Source: Streptomyces nigra (lineage in GTDB: Bacteria; Actinomycetota; Actinomycetes; Streptomycetales; Streptomycetaceae). From it: a stretch of DNA of 64,000 nucleotides. The stretch covers positions 124,001 to 188,000 of the forward strand of contig NZ_CP029043.1 of NCBI RefSeq assembly GCF_003074055.1, given 5' to 3'. Of this stretch, positions 33,869 to 42,437 are shown in pieces (the stretch's first letter is position 1; each line of letters opens with the position of its first letter). A program made the translations under genes and the position numbers. The notes below the pieces were generated by a model, which did not search any database, was not told the DNA's origin, and worked only from the letters and a program-made list of their open reading frames with translations.

Positions 33869-35139
33869 AGACCTGGCACGAGATACGCAGCCTGCCCCCC
33901 GCCGTCCGTCTTCTGCTGGTCAATCAGCTCGGCGTCAACACCGGTTTCTACCTGCTCATCCCCTACCTCGCCACCCACCTCACCGAGAACCTGGGCCTGT
34001 CGGCCGCCGTCGTCGGCGTCGTCCTGGGGGTCAGGAACCTCAGCCAGCAGGGCTTGTTCGTCATCGGCGGCACCGCCTCCGACCGGCTGGGCGCGCGAGG
34101 CGTCATCATCGCCGGCTGCGCCCTGCGCACCGCCGGATTCGCGCTGTTCGCGCTCGGCGACGACCTGGCCGTCCTGCTCGCGGCGTCCGTCCTCAGCGGG
34201 TTCGCGGGGGCGCTGTTCAACCCCGCCGTCCGGGCCTATGTCGCACAGGAGACCGAGGGACGCAGGGCCGAGGCGTTCGCCCTGTTCAACGTGTTCGCCA
34301 CCACCGGCGCGCTGATCGGTCCGCTGCTGGGCAGCGCGCTGCTGCTGGTCGACTTCCGTACCTCGGCACTGACCGCCGCCGGAATATTCGCGGTCCTGAC
34401 GGTCGCACAGGCCCTGCTGCTTCCCCCCCGGCCGGTCGAGCCGACCGGGGGCGGGGTGCTCGCCGACTGGCGGGAGGTGCTGGGCAACCGCGCCTTCCTG
34501 GCCTTCGCGCTCGCCGTGTCCGGCCTGTTCACCCTGGAGAGCCAGCTGTATCTGCTGCTGCCCGACGCGGCACGGCGGGCCACCGGCTGGGACGGTGCCG
34601 CCGGACTGGTCTTCGTCGTCGGCGCCCTCGCGAGCCTCCTGCTGCAACTGCGCCTGACCCGTGCGCTCAAGCGGCGCGGGGACCGGGCCCGTTGGGTGGC
34701 GACGGGGCTGTGCCTGATGGGGGCGGCGTTCCTGCCGCCCCTCCTGGTCGCCACGGCGTCCAGCGGGCCGGACGACCCGGCGCTGCGATTGCTGCCCGTG
34801 CTGGCGGGCGCCCTGCTGCTGTACCTCGGGGTGATGGTCGCCCAGCCGTTCGTGATGGACCTGATCCCCGCCTTCGGCCGGCCCGCACTGACCGGCACCC
34901 ACTTCGGCCTCTTCTACGTCGTCTCCGGTGTCGTCGCCGCGATCGGCAACGCAGTTGTCGGCTGGGCCATGGACACCGGGCGAGACGGCGACGCCGCGTG
35001 GCTGCCCTGGGCGTGCTGCGTGCTGACCGGACTCGCCTCGGCGCTCGGCGTCCTGCGGCTGCGCCGCCTGGGATCGCTGCCCGCGCCGCCCCATCTCCCT
35101 GTCCCCACCGCCGCCGTACGAGGAAGGACCCCGGCATGA
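33865..35139 (+). CDS. MFS transporter, probable exporter
   Basis: A 424-residue major facilitator with about twelve helices. The A-like motif between helices 2 and 3 is GGTASDRLGARGVIIAG, and the first helix carries NQLGVNTGFYLLIPYLA. The family resembles multidrug/MdtH-type exporters. Placed in the middle of a biosynthetic operon and ahead of an ABC importer, it is the likely route for secreting the product. Its stop overlaps the methyltransferase ATG. Confidence 0.88.
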   Translation: MKTWHEIRSLPPAVRLLLVNQLGVNTGFYLLIPYLATHLTENLGLSAAVVGVVLGVRNLSQQGLFVIGGTASDRLGARGVIIAGCALRTAGFALFALGDDLAVLLAASVLSGFAGALFNPAVRAYVAQETEGRRAEAFALFNVFATTGALIGPLLGSALLLVDFRTSALTAAGIFAVLTVAQALLLPPRPVEPTGGGVLADWREVLGNRAFLAFALAVSGLFTLESQLYLLLPDAARRATGWDGAAGLVFVVGALASLLLQLRLTRALKRRGDRARWVATGLCLMGAAFLPPLLVATASSGPDDPALRLLPVLAGALLLYLGVMVAQPFVMDLIPAFGRPALTGTHFGLFYVVSGVVAAIGNAVVGWAMDTGRDGDAAWLPWACCVLTGLASALGVLRLRRLGSLPAPPHLPVPTAAVRGRTPA

Positions 35140-35963
35140 CCTCCGCGGGGCACAACCTGCTCACCGACCACCCCGCCCTGTACGAGGCCCGCTTCCCCGA
35201 CCCCGACCGCCTGGCCGCACGCTGGACGCAGGACTGCCTGCGACGGCACGGCGCCGGCAACCGTGTCCTGGACATGGGCTGCGGAACCGGCCGTGACACG
35301 GCGTGGCTGCACGGTGCCGGGCGCGCGGTGATCGGCGCGGACCTCTCCGAGTCGATGCTCGCCCACGCCCGCGAGCATCACCCCGGACCCGAGTACGTCC
35401 GCGCCGACCTGCACGGATTCGACCTCGGGCGCGAGGTGTGCGACGCCGTGGTGTGCCTGGACAGTGCGCTGCTGTACTGCCACACCAACGACCAGCTGGA
35501 CGGTTTCCTGTCCTCCTGCCGCCACGCCCTCGCACCGGGCGGCCTGCTCGTCGCGGAGATGCGCAACGGCGCGTACTTCCTCGGCCGCACCGACCTCCTC
35601 GACACGCCCAGGTCCGACGCGTTCACCTGGCAGGGCACCGTCCACCGGTCCGTCACCACCCTCACGGTGGACCGTACGGGCCAACTGCTGCGCCGCAGGC
35701 GCGTGTGGACCGCCGACGACGGCACGGGACCCGTCGAGCAGCGGTCCGCGTGGCGGCTGCTGTTCCCGCAGGAGCTGCGGTACGTGCTGGCCGCTCACGG
35801 CTTCGACGTCCTGGAGCTCCACGACGGACCGGGGCCGCGCACCGAACCGCTCTGGCGCGAGGGCCTGCTCCCCGGGCACACCACCGACGCCGACCGGCTG
35901 CACGTGGTGGCCCGTCTCACCCACCCGTCCACCGGCACCATCACCGCCCCGATCGCTCACTGA
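35136..35963 (+). CDS. class I SAM-dependent methyltransferase
   Basis: A 275-residue methyltransferase. Motif I is VLDMGCGTGRDTAWL, the acidic residue after strand 2 is in VIGADLSESML, motif II is DAVVCLDSALLYC, and motif III is ALAPGGLLVAEMRNG. It would transfer a methyl from SAM to N, O or carboxylate of a small molecule. In this operon it is a candidate tailoring enzyme. The C-terminal 25 residues are Thr/Pro-rich. It is separated from the binding-protein gene by eight bases. Confidence 0.88.
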   Translation: MTSAGHNLLTDHPALYEARFPDPDRLAARWTQDCLRRHGAGNRVLDMGCGTGRDTAWLHGAGRAVIGADLSESMLAHAREHHPGPEYVRADLHGFDLGREVCDAVVCLDSALLYCHTNDQLDGFLSSCRHALAPGGLLVAEMRNGAYFLGRTDLLDTPRSDAFTWQGTVHRSVTTLTVDRTGQLLRRRRVWTADDGTGPVEQRSAWRLLFPQELRYVLAAHGFDVLELHDGPGPRTEPLWREGLLPGHTTDADRLHVVARLTHPSTGTITAPIAH

Positions 35964-35971
35964 GGATTCCC

Positions 35972-37555
35972 ATGCACGACGTTTCGACCGACCGTCCCTC
36001 CTCCTTCCCCGAGCTGCGCCGCCGCGGCTTCCTCGCCGCGACCGGCGTCGGCGCGCTCGCCCTGGCCGGGTGCGGCGGGCCCGGCACCGACGACGGGGCC
36101 GGCAAGGACGACGGCTCGCCCACGAAGGGCGGGCGGCTGCGCGCCGCGTTCGCCGGCGGAGGTGCGAGCGAGACCCTCGACCCGCACCTCGCCAACCTGT
36201 TCGCCGACGTCGCCCGTGCCAAGGCCCTGTTCGACAAGCTCGCCGACTACGGCGCCGACCTGTCCGCCGTACCCCGCCTCGCGGACAGATGGGAACCCAA
36301 CAAGGCGCTGGACCGCTGGCAGGTCACCCTGCGCAAGGCCGTCTTCCACGACGGCAGCCCCGTCACCGCGAAGGACGTCCTCTACAGCTACCGCCGGATC
36401 GCCGACCCGAAGCAGGCGTTCCGCGCCAAGGCGTCCCTCGAACCCATCGACCTCGACGCCAGCCGCGCCACCGGCGCACGCTCCCTCGAGTTCGTGCTCA
36501 AGCGGCCCACGGCCGAATTCCCCAACGTGCTGGCCGCGTTCGGCGCCTACATCGTGCCCGAGGGCGCCACCGAGTTCGACGAGAAGCCGGTCGGCTCCGG
36601 TCCCTTCCGCTTCGTGTCCTTCACGCCCGGCCGCTCGGCGGTCTTCCGCCGCCACGACGCCTACTGGGAGGGCGCCCCGCACCTCGACGAGATCGAGTTC
36701 GTCGTGGCGAACGAGGAGTCGGCCCGGGTCAACGCGCTGCTCGGCGGGCAGGTCGAGTACGCGCACGAACTCAACCCCACCACCGCACGCGCCCACGAGG
36801 ACAAGGGGCGGATCGAGATCGTGCGGCTGCGGGGCAGCGCCATGCAGGCGTTCTGCATGAAGACCGACCGGCCGCCCTTCGACGACCCGAGGGTGCGCCA
36901 GGCGTTCTTCCTCATCGCCGACCGCCGGGAACTCGTCGACGGCGCGCTGTCCGGCGCGGGCGAGGTGGGCAACGACCTGTTCGGCAAGGGGTACGAGTAC
37001 TACGCGGACGGTCTGCCCCAGCGCGAACAGGACCTCGGCAGGGCCCGCTCCCTGCTGAAGCGAGCCGGCGCCGAGGATCTGAAGGTCACCCTGGACACCT
37101 CCGCCGTCGCCGCCGGGTTCACCGAGGCCGCCGGCATCTTCCGCGACCAGGCGAAGAAGGCCGGGGTCACCGTCGACGTGAGGATGGGCAGCAAGGACTC
37201 CTACTGGAGCGACATCCTCGACAACGGCGCCCTGTGCTGCTACCGCTCCGGCGCCATGCCCATCGAGGCGCACATCTCCCAGCGGCTGCTCACCGACTCC
37301 ACCACCAACGCCACCAAGTGGCGGCACAAGGACTTCGACGCGCTCTACCAGCAGGCCCAGTCCACCCGCGACAAGGCCGAACGCGCCGCAGTCTACGAGC
37401 GCATGCAGCGCCGTCTGTACGCCGAGGGCGGCTTCCTGGTGTGGGGATTCGCGGACTGGATCATCGGAACGGCCCGCAACGTCAAGGGAGTCGACGCGAA
37501 GGCGCCCGCCAACACCCTGGACTGGGCCCGGTTCGACACGGTGTGGCTCGCGTGA
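35972..37555 (+). CDS. ABC transporter substrate-binding lipoprotein, family 5 (Opp/Nik type)
   Basis: A 527-residue binding protein with a twin-arginine lipoprotein signal (LRRRGFLAATGVGALALAGC). Family-5 features follow: ETLDPHLANLF, WQVTLRKAVFHDGSPVTAKD with DVLYSYRR, EKPVGSGPFRFVSFTPG, and late DFDALYQQAQSTRDKAERA. The family carries peptides, nickel or metal-chelate complexes, including opine-type metallophores. Tat export means that it folds before secretion. The start has TGAGGA five bases upstream. It is followed by GTGA overlap with the first permease. I infer that it captures the metal-loaded product. Confidence 0.9.
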   Translation: MHDVSTDRPSSFPELRRRGFLAATGVGALALAGCGGPGTDDGAGKDDGSPTKGGRLRAAFAGGGASETLDPHLANLFADVARAKALFDKLADYGADLSAVPRLADRWEPNKALDRWQVTLRKAVFHDGSPVTAKDVLYSYRRIADPKQAFRAKASLEPIDLDASRATGARSLEFVLKRPTAEFPNVLAAFGAYIVPEGATEFDEKPVGSGPFRFVSFTPGRSAVFRRHDAYWEGAPHLDEIEFVVANEESARVNALLGGQVEYAHELNPTTARAHEDKGRIEIVRLRGSAMQAFCMKTDRPPFDDPRVRQAFFLIADRRELVDGALSGAGEVGNDLFGKGYEYYADGLPQREQDLGRARSLLKRAGAEDLKVTLDTSAVAAGFTEAAGIFRDQAKKAGVTVDVRMGSKDSYWSDILDNGALCCYRSGAMPIEAHISQRLLTDSTTNATKWRHKDFDALYQQAQSTRDKAERAAVYERMQRRLYAEGGFLVWGFADWIIGTARNVKGVDAKAPANTLDWARFDTVWLA

Positions 37556-38505
37556 GCGGACTGCGTTCCTTCGTCGCCCGGCGACTGCTCCTCGGCGGCG
37601 TGCAGACCGTGGCCGTGGTGCTGCTGGTCTTCGCGCTCACCGAGGCGCTGCCGGGCGACGCCGCGGTCGCCCTCGCCGGGGACCAGCCCGACCCGGCCCG
37701 CGTCGCGGCCATCCGGGAGGCGATGGAACTGGACCGGCCGGCCTGGGAACGGCTGGCCGACTGGGCGGCGGGGCTGCTCCACGGCGACCTCGGCACCTCG
37801 CTGGTCTCCGGCCGTCCGGTGCGCCAGTACCTCGCCGACGGCTTCGGCCCGACCCTGCTGCTGGCCTCCCTGACCGTGGCGCTGCTGGTGCCGGTGGGGT
37901 TCGGGCTCGGGGTGCTGGCCGCCCGGCACGCGGGCCGGCCGGTGGACCGGCTGATCAGCTCGGTGACACTGGCCGTGTACGCGGTCCCCGAGTTCGCCCT
38001 CGGGGTGCTGCTGGTGACGGTGTTCGCGCTGCGGCTCGGCTGGCTGCCGCCGACCGCCCTCGGCTACGGCACCGATCTGCTCGCCCATCCGGCGGCGCTG
38101 GTCCTGCCCGTACTGGTCCTGCTGTCGCGGCCGGTGTGCTCGTTGGCACGGCTGGTCCGGGCGGGCATGATCGACGCGCTCGCCTCCCCGTATGTGGCGC
38201 ACGCCCGCCGTTACGGCGTGTCGGGCCTCCGCATCCGGTACACGCACGCCCTGCCGAACGCCTTGGCGCCCGCCGCGCAGCAGTTGGCGCGCACCGTCGA
38301 CTGGTTGCTGTGCGGTGTCGTCGTGGTGGAGGCCCTGTATGTGATCCCCGGGCTCGGCACCGTACTGCTGGGCGCGGTCGCCGAACGCGATGTGCCCGTG
38401 GTGCAGGGGCTGGCCGTGGTGTTCGGCGTGCTGACCGTCGTCCTGAATCTGGGCGCCGACCTGGTCGCCCACCGGCTCACGCCACGGGCGGGGGTGGCCG
38501 CGTGA
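37552..38505 (+). CDS. ABC transporter permease (OppB/NikB type)
   Basis: A 317-residue inner-membrane permease. It begins with the helix LLLGGVQTVAVVLLVFALTE and the conserved LPGDAA motif. The cytoplasmic loop SPYVAHARRYGVSGLRIRYT stands for the EAA region, and the last helices follow VVVEALYVIPGLGTVLLGAV, the family hallmark. It pairs with the 38502 permease. It overlaps both neighbours by four bases. Confidence 0.9.
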   Translation: MSGLRSFVARRLLLGGVQTVAVVLLVFALTEALPGDAAVALAGDQPDPARVAAIREAMELDRPAWERLADWAAGLLHGDLGTSLVSGRPVRQYLADGFGPTLLLASLTVALLVPVGFGLGVLAARHAGRPVDRLISSVTLAVYAVPEFALGVLLVTVFALRLGWLPPTALGYGTDLLAHPAALVLPVLVLLSRPVCSLARLVRAGMIDALASPYVAHARRYGVSGLRIRYTHALPNALAPAAQQLARTVDWLLCGVVVVEALYVIPGLGTVLLGAVAERDVPVVQGLAVVFGVLTVVLNLGADLVAHRLTPRAGVAA

Positions 38506-39320
38506 GGGTCATGCGTGCGGGCCGCTTCACGCTCGGTCTCACCGTGGTCGCCGTACCGCTCGTCCTCGCGCTGCTCGGCCCGGTGTTCGCGGGTGATCCG
38601 GGTCCGCGGGCCGCGTCCTTCACGCTGGGTGAAGGCCACTGGCTCGGCACCGACTTCGTGGGCCGGGACGTCTGGCGGCAGGTGCTGCACGGTGGGCGCC
38701 CGGTACTGCTGACCGCGCTCGCCGCGACCGCCCTGACCTATCTGGTCGCCCTCCCGGTCGGTCTGTTCTGCGCGCTCACCCGGCACCGCTGGCTGGAGGA
38801 GCTGCTGATGCGCCCCCTGGACGTACTGCTCGCGGTGCCGTCGCTGCTGCTGATCCTGCTGGCGGCCACCGTGTTCGCGCCGGGCGCGGTGGGTCTGACC
38901 CTGTTGGTCGCGCTGGCCAACGTGCCCGACGCGGCCCGGCTGGTGCGCGCCACCGCCGCGGAGGCCGCCGCCCGGCCCGCGGTCGAGGCGCTGCGGATGC
39001 AGGGCGAGACGTGGTGGCGGACGGCTGTCGGCTATGTCGGCCGCGCCATGCTGCGCCCCCTGGCCGCCGACGCAGGCACCCGGCTCACCGGTGTGCTCTA
39101 TCTGGTCGCCACGGCCGCGTTCCTCGGAGTCGGCGTGGCGCCCGACGCCGCCGACTGGGCGGTCATGGTGGACCGGAACCGGACGGGACTGTTCGTGCAG
39201 CCATGGGCCGTCGTCGTCCCCGCCATGCTGATCGTCACGCTGACGACGGGGACGAACCTCCTCTTCGACGCCGCGCTGGACAAGGGCGGTCAGCGGACAG
39301 GGAAGGAAGGACGTCCGTGA
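38502..39320 (+). CDS. ABC transporter permease (OppC/NikC type)
   Basis: A 272-residue permease with the OppC signature HWLGTDFVGRDVWRQVLHGG near its N-terminus and helices LLTALAATALTYLVALPVG, LLMRPLDVLLAVPSLLLIL and others. The later segment ATAAFLGVGVAPDAADWAVM is the conserved C-terminal motif of the family (usually SFLGLG). Start GTG at 38502 overlaps the previous stop; ATG at 38511 is a possible alternative. It completes the membrane pore. Confidence 0.9.
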   Translation: MRVMRAGRFTLGLTVVAVPLVLALLGPVFAGDPGPRAASFTLGEGHWLGTDFVGRDVWRQVLHGGRPVLLTALAATALTYLVALPVGLFCALTRHRWLEELLMRPLDVLLAVPSLLLILLAATVFAPGAVGLTLLVALANVPDAARLVRATAAEAAARPAVEALRMQGETWWRTAVGYVGRAMLRPLAADAGTRLTGVLYLVATAAFLGVGVAPDAADWAVMVDRNRTGLFVQPWAVVVPAMLIVTLTTGTNLLFDAALDKGGQRTGKEGRP

Positions 39321-40927
39321 ACGACGAGACCACGGGGGCGGATCCCGTCGCCGCCGAGATCCGCGATCTGCGCGTCGTGGTGGAGGGCCGGGCGATCGTC
39401 GACGGGGTGAGCCTGCGGCTCCGGCCGGGCCGCGTCACTGCGTTGATCGGCGCCTCGGGCAGCGGCAAGACCACGACCGGCCTCGCCCTGCTCGGCGAGT
39501 ACCCGGAGGGCGCGCGGGTCATGGGTGAGGTACGGCTGGCGCACGGCAGCCCGGTCGGTTACGTCCCCCAGCATCCCGCGGCGGCCCTCAACCCCGCCCG
39601 TCGCGTCTCCGCGCTGCTGACCGACGTCGCCCGGACGCGGGTACGGCACCTTCCGATCCGCCGGCGCCGGGCGGCGGCCCGCGACCGCGTCCTGAGCGCT
39701 CTGGCCGAGGCACAACTCCCCGACGCCGAGACCCTGTTGCGACGCCACCCCCACCAGCTCTCCGGTGGCCAGCAGCAACGCGTCGTCCTCGCACAGGCAT
39801 TGCTGCTCGGGGCGCGGGTCGTCGTGGCCGACGAGCCCACCACGGGCCAGGACGCCCTGACCAAGAGCCGTATCGTCGAACGGTTCCGGGACGTCGCGGC
39901 CCGCGGCATCGCGGTGCTGCTGCTCAGCCACGACCTGGACGTGGTGCAGTCCCTCGCCGACGAGGTGGTGGTGCTGCGGGCCGGCCGAGTCGTCGAATCG
40001 GGCCCGGCCGAGCAGGTCAGGACCTCGCCGCGGCACCCATGGACCCGTGAACTGCTGCATGGACGTGGGGAGTCGACGGACGCCGGGCATGCGCCACCGG
40101 GGGCGCGTGCGTCGCTGTCCGGTGACGGCGGCAAGGCACCCGTGCTCCGGGTAAGCGGTCTGACAGCCCGGCACCGCGACGGCGCACGCGGCGCCGCTGT
40201 GGTGTTGCGCGTCCCCGAACTCACCCTGCACGCAGGGCAGTCGCTCGCCGTGGCCGGCCGGTCCGGCAGCGGCAAGACGACCCTGGCCCGCTGCATCGCC
40301 GGCCTCCACCGGGACCACGACGGTGAGATCCTCCTCGGTGCCGATCCGCTGCCGCGCAGTCTGCGGGACCGGAGCCGCGCGCAGTTGGCAGCGGTGCAGT
40401 ACGTCTTCCAGGACCCGCGCGCCGCCTTCGACGAGTACCGCCCCGTCGTACGGCAGGTCGCCCGGACCGCCGTACGCCTGCGGGGCGCCGACGAGGACTC
40501 GGCGATGCGGGAGGCCCTGGCCACCCTGGCGGACCTGGGTCTTCCGGAGGAGGCGGCCCACCGGCGTCCGGGCGGGCTGTCCGGCGGCGAGTTGCAGCGT
40601 GCCGCTCTGGCCCGCGCCCTCCTCGCCCGTCCCCGGGTCCTCGTCTGTGACGAGATCACGTCAGGCCTGGACACGGTCACCCGTCGGGGCATCCTCGACG
40701 TCCTCACCGGGCTGGTCGAGGACCGCGGCGACCTGTCGCTGGTCCTGATCACCCACGACCTGAGCACAGCGGCGCTGGCCCACCGGGTCGCCGTCCTGGA
40801 CGGCGGGGAGGTCGTCGAAGAGGGTGCGACGCGGACGGTACTGGCGACCCCGGCCCATCCGTTCACCATCGCCCTCACGGGGGCGGCTGCCGGGCGTCGC
40901 CGCGCCACCCCCGTCCCCCGCCTCTGA
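39317..40927 (+). CDS. fused double ATP-binding ABC protein (OppD-OppF type)
   Basis: A 536-residue protein with two complete ABC ATPase domains. The first has Walker A GASGSGKTT, signature LSGGQQQR and Walker B ARVVVADEPTT with H in LLSHDLD. The second has Walker A GRSGSGKTT, signature LSGGELQR and Walker B RVLVCDEITSGLD with H in ITHDLS. Separate OppD and OppF genes are more common, so this is a natural fusion. It energises the importer. The gene ends the 11.4-kb operon, and its stop codon lies inside a convergent hairpin. Confidence 0.92.
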   Translation: MNDETTGADPVAAEIRDLRVVVEGRAIVDGVSLRLRPGRVTALIGASGSGKTTTGLALLGEYPEGARVMGEVRLAHGSPVGYVPQHPAAALNPARRVSALLTDVARTRVRHLPIRRRRAAARDRVLSALAEAQLPDAETLLRRHPHQLSGGQQQRVVLAQALLLGARVVVADEPTTGQDALTKSRIVERFRDVAARGIAVLLLSHDLDVVQSLADEVVVLRAGRVVESGPAEQVRTSPRHPWTRELLHGRGESTDAGHAPPGARASLSGDGGKAPVLRVSGLTARHRDGARGAAVVLRVPELTLHAGQSLAVAGRSGSGKTTLARCIAGLHRDHDGEILLGADPLPRSLRDRSRAQLAAVQYVFQDPRAAFDEYRPVVRQVARTAVRLRGADEDSAMREALATLADLGLPEEAAHRRPGGLSGGELQRAALARALLARPRVLVCDEITSGLDTVTRRGILDVLTGLVEDRGDLSLVLITHDLSTAALAHRVAVLDGGEVVEEGATRTVLATPAHPFTIALTGAAAGRRRATPVPRL

Positions 40928-40942
40928 GGCGTCTCAGAGGCG
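40919..40942. terminator. bidirectional terminator between convergent genes
   Basis: A perfect 10-bp stem, CGCCTCTGAG with CTCAGAGGCG, has a GCGT loop. It contains the stop codons of both the ABC ATPase gene (plus) and the HxlR gene (minus). CGCTTCTT follows on the plus side. Confidence 0.75.
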
Positions 40943-41317
40943 CGCTTCTTCTCGCCCGTCGAAGGCCGCGCGTGCGCGCTCGATGGCCGGCATGCTCTGC
41001 GCGGCCCAGGCCAGCAGTACGTCCACGGGGTGCCGAAGTGTCTTGCCGAGGGGCGTGATCCGGTACGCGACCGCGACGGGGCGCGTGGAGACGACCTCGC
41101 GCTCCACCACGCCGTTGCGCTCCAGGCGCCGGAGTGTCGCGGTCAGGGACTTCTGCGTGACCTGAGGGATGGCCCGGCGCAGTTCGTTGAAGCGACACGG
41201 GCGTTCGCACAGTTCGTTGAGGACACTGAGGGACCACTTGTCGAGGACCTGGTCCAGCAGTTCGCGGTGCGGGGCGTCGACGCGGAGTTCCTGGTCGAGG
41301 TGCTGGTCGGTATCCAA
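40934..41317 (-). CDS. HxlR-family transcriptional regulator
   Basis: A 127-residue winged helix protein of the HxlR (DUF24) family. It has DKWSLSVLNELCERPCRFNE, LRRAIPQVTQKSLTATLRRL, ERNGVVEREVVSTRPVAVAY and RITPLGKTL. Members sense electrophiles or aldehydes, often through an N-terminal cysteine; here the cysteines are in NELCERPCRF, a plausible redox pair. It is divergent from a RidA gene, with a palindrome between them. Confidence 0.9.
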   Translation of the reverse strand: MDTDQHLDQELRVDAPHRELLDQVLDKWSLSVLNELCERPCRFNELRRAIPQVTQKSLTATLRRLERNGVVEREVVSTRPVAVAYRITPLGKTLRHPVDVLLAWAAQSMPAIERARAAFDGREEARL

Positions 41318-41355
41318 GGCGAAACCTGGTCTCGTTGAAGTGTCCTTCGGCCACT

Positions 41356-41374
41356 AAGTAGCTTACGGATACTT
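41356..41374. promoter_or_regulatory. candidate HxlR operator
   Basis: AAGTA-N9-TACTT forms a 5-9-5 inverted repeat in the 76-base spacer between the HxlR and RidA genes. It is the only symmetric element there and overlaps the probable promoters of both. Confidence 0.5.
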
Positions 41375-41393
41375 CGAAGAGGGAGAAGAGACC

Positions 41394-41804
41394 ATGACTG
41401 TTCAGTACGTCACCCCCGAGGGCATGCTGCAGCCCGTTCCGTACCACCACGTCGCCGTGGGCACCGGCACGAAGCACGTCCACGTCAGCGGGCAGATCGC
41501 GCGCCTGGCCGACGGAACCGCCGTCGCGCCGGGCGATCTGGCCGGGCAGGTCGCGCAGGCGCTGCGGAACACTTCCGTCGGGCTGGCGGGTGCGGGCGCG
41601 TCCTTCGCGGACGTGGTGCGCCTGACGTCCTACGTGACCCGGTGGAGTCCGGAGAAGATCGGCGACTTCATGGCCGGCGTGGAGGCTGTGGCCGACGAGA
41701 TCGGGCTCGCGCTTCCCCTGCCGCCCGCCTCACTCATCGGCGTGGAGTCTCTTTTCGAGCCGGACGTCCTTGTCGAGGTGGAAGCGACGGCGCTCCTGGA
41801 CTGA
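41394..41804 (+). CDS. RidA family protein (YjgF/YER057c/UK114)
   Basis: A 136-residue protein of the reactive-enamine deaminase family: HVHVSGQIARLADGTAVAPG, DLAGQVAQALRNTSVGLAGA, DVVRLTSYVTRW and the final FEPDVLVEVEATALLD. The catalytic arginine of canonical RidA lies in a C-terminal (C/G)xxRxxV context; here the position reads PDVLVEVEA, so the usual arginine seems to be missing and the protein may belong to an Rid2-Rid7-type subgroup. Regulated by the divergent HxlR gene, it may act on an enamine or aldehyde-derived compound. Confidence 0.85.
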   Translation: MTVQYVTPEGMLQPVPYHHVAVGTGTKHVHVSGQIARLADGTAVAPGDLAGQVAQALRNTSVGLAGAGASFADVVRLTSYVTRWSPEKIGDFMAGVEAVADEIGLALPLPPASLIGVESLFEPDVLVEVEATALLD

Positions 41805-41821
41805 CCGCGGCCGGGGCCCGG

Positions 41822-42118
41822 TCACAGCCGGGGCTTGGCCTCCCAGCGGGGGCCCATGTCCGGGATGTCGACTCCCGCGAGTTCCGTCACCGGGCGGTGC
41901 ACCCGCGTCAGATCGTGCAGCGGCGCACGTGTCTCGTCCGGCGGCATCTCCGCCCGCCGGGCGATCTCGTCCAGGAGGACGGCATCACCGTCGTGCGCCG
42001 CCTGCGCCTCCGACTCCGCCTGGGAACACCCACTCGTGCTCCGGGGTGTACTCGTGGCGCTCACCCTCGACGAACGTCCGTTCCGGGCCCGCCGGCGCTG
42101 GGTCCTTGATCGGTACTC
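41822..42118 (-). pseudogene. small frameshifted gene of unknown family
   Basis: The 3' part (41822 to about 42020) reads DEIARRAEMPPDETRAPLHD and LTRVHRPVTELAGVDIPDMG in one frame. Just upstream, the front part reads FVEGERHEYTPEHEWVFPGG in another frame. Together they look like one short protein broken by a frameshift near 42020. Neither half has a ribosome binding site of its own. I do not recognise the family. Confidence 0.5.
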
Positions 42119-42127
42119 CCGTTCGTG

Positions 42128-42437
42128 TCAGCTGTCGAGTTCCTCCTGGATCGGCGGCACGGGTGCGTCCCGCAGATGCCGGGACTGCCCGGCCGGCCGC
42201 CCTTGCGTGCCTGTTCCGCATGCTGTGCGGGACTCAGGTCGAGGTCGGAGGCGGGGTCCATCCGTACCGGCCGCGCCACCTCGTCCTTGTTCGCGTACTC
42301 GTCCGGCGGTATGGCGCGCAGCGCCGCGACCACCTCCTGCGATCCGCCGCCCGTCCCGCGGGCCGCCCCCACCGGTTCGTCCTTGGTCGCCGGGAAGTCG
42401 ACCTCCCGAAGAGGGGCTCGGCGACGACCTTCTCGCG
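42128..42437 (-). pseudogene. decayed gene remnant before the PhzF gene
   Basis: A minus-strand frame reads REVDFPATKDEPVGAARGTG and VVAALRAIPPDEYANKDEVA, then PASDLDLSPAQHAEQARKGG. The likely tail RDAPVPPIQEELDS sits in a different frame and ends at 42128. No start codon remains, as the front runs into the end of the PhzF gene. The sequence has clear protein character, but I cannot name the family. Confidence 0.5.

Noticed and set aside
33013..35094. A 693-codon minus-strand frame across the epimerase and MFS genes
   Set aside because: Gln/Gly/Arg-rich shadow crossing two real, translationally coupled genes.
29502..40927. Naming the operon as EDDS, staphylopine or another known metallophore cluster
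   Set aside because: The gene set seen lacks the diagnostic enzymes I know for these (for example nicotianamine-synthase-like or opine dehydrogenase genes), so only the general class is inferred.
41985..42118. Glycine cleavage H protein similarity (YTPEHEWV)
   Set aside because: The match is eight residues only, the frame stops soon after, and the lipoyl-lysine region is absent.
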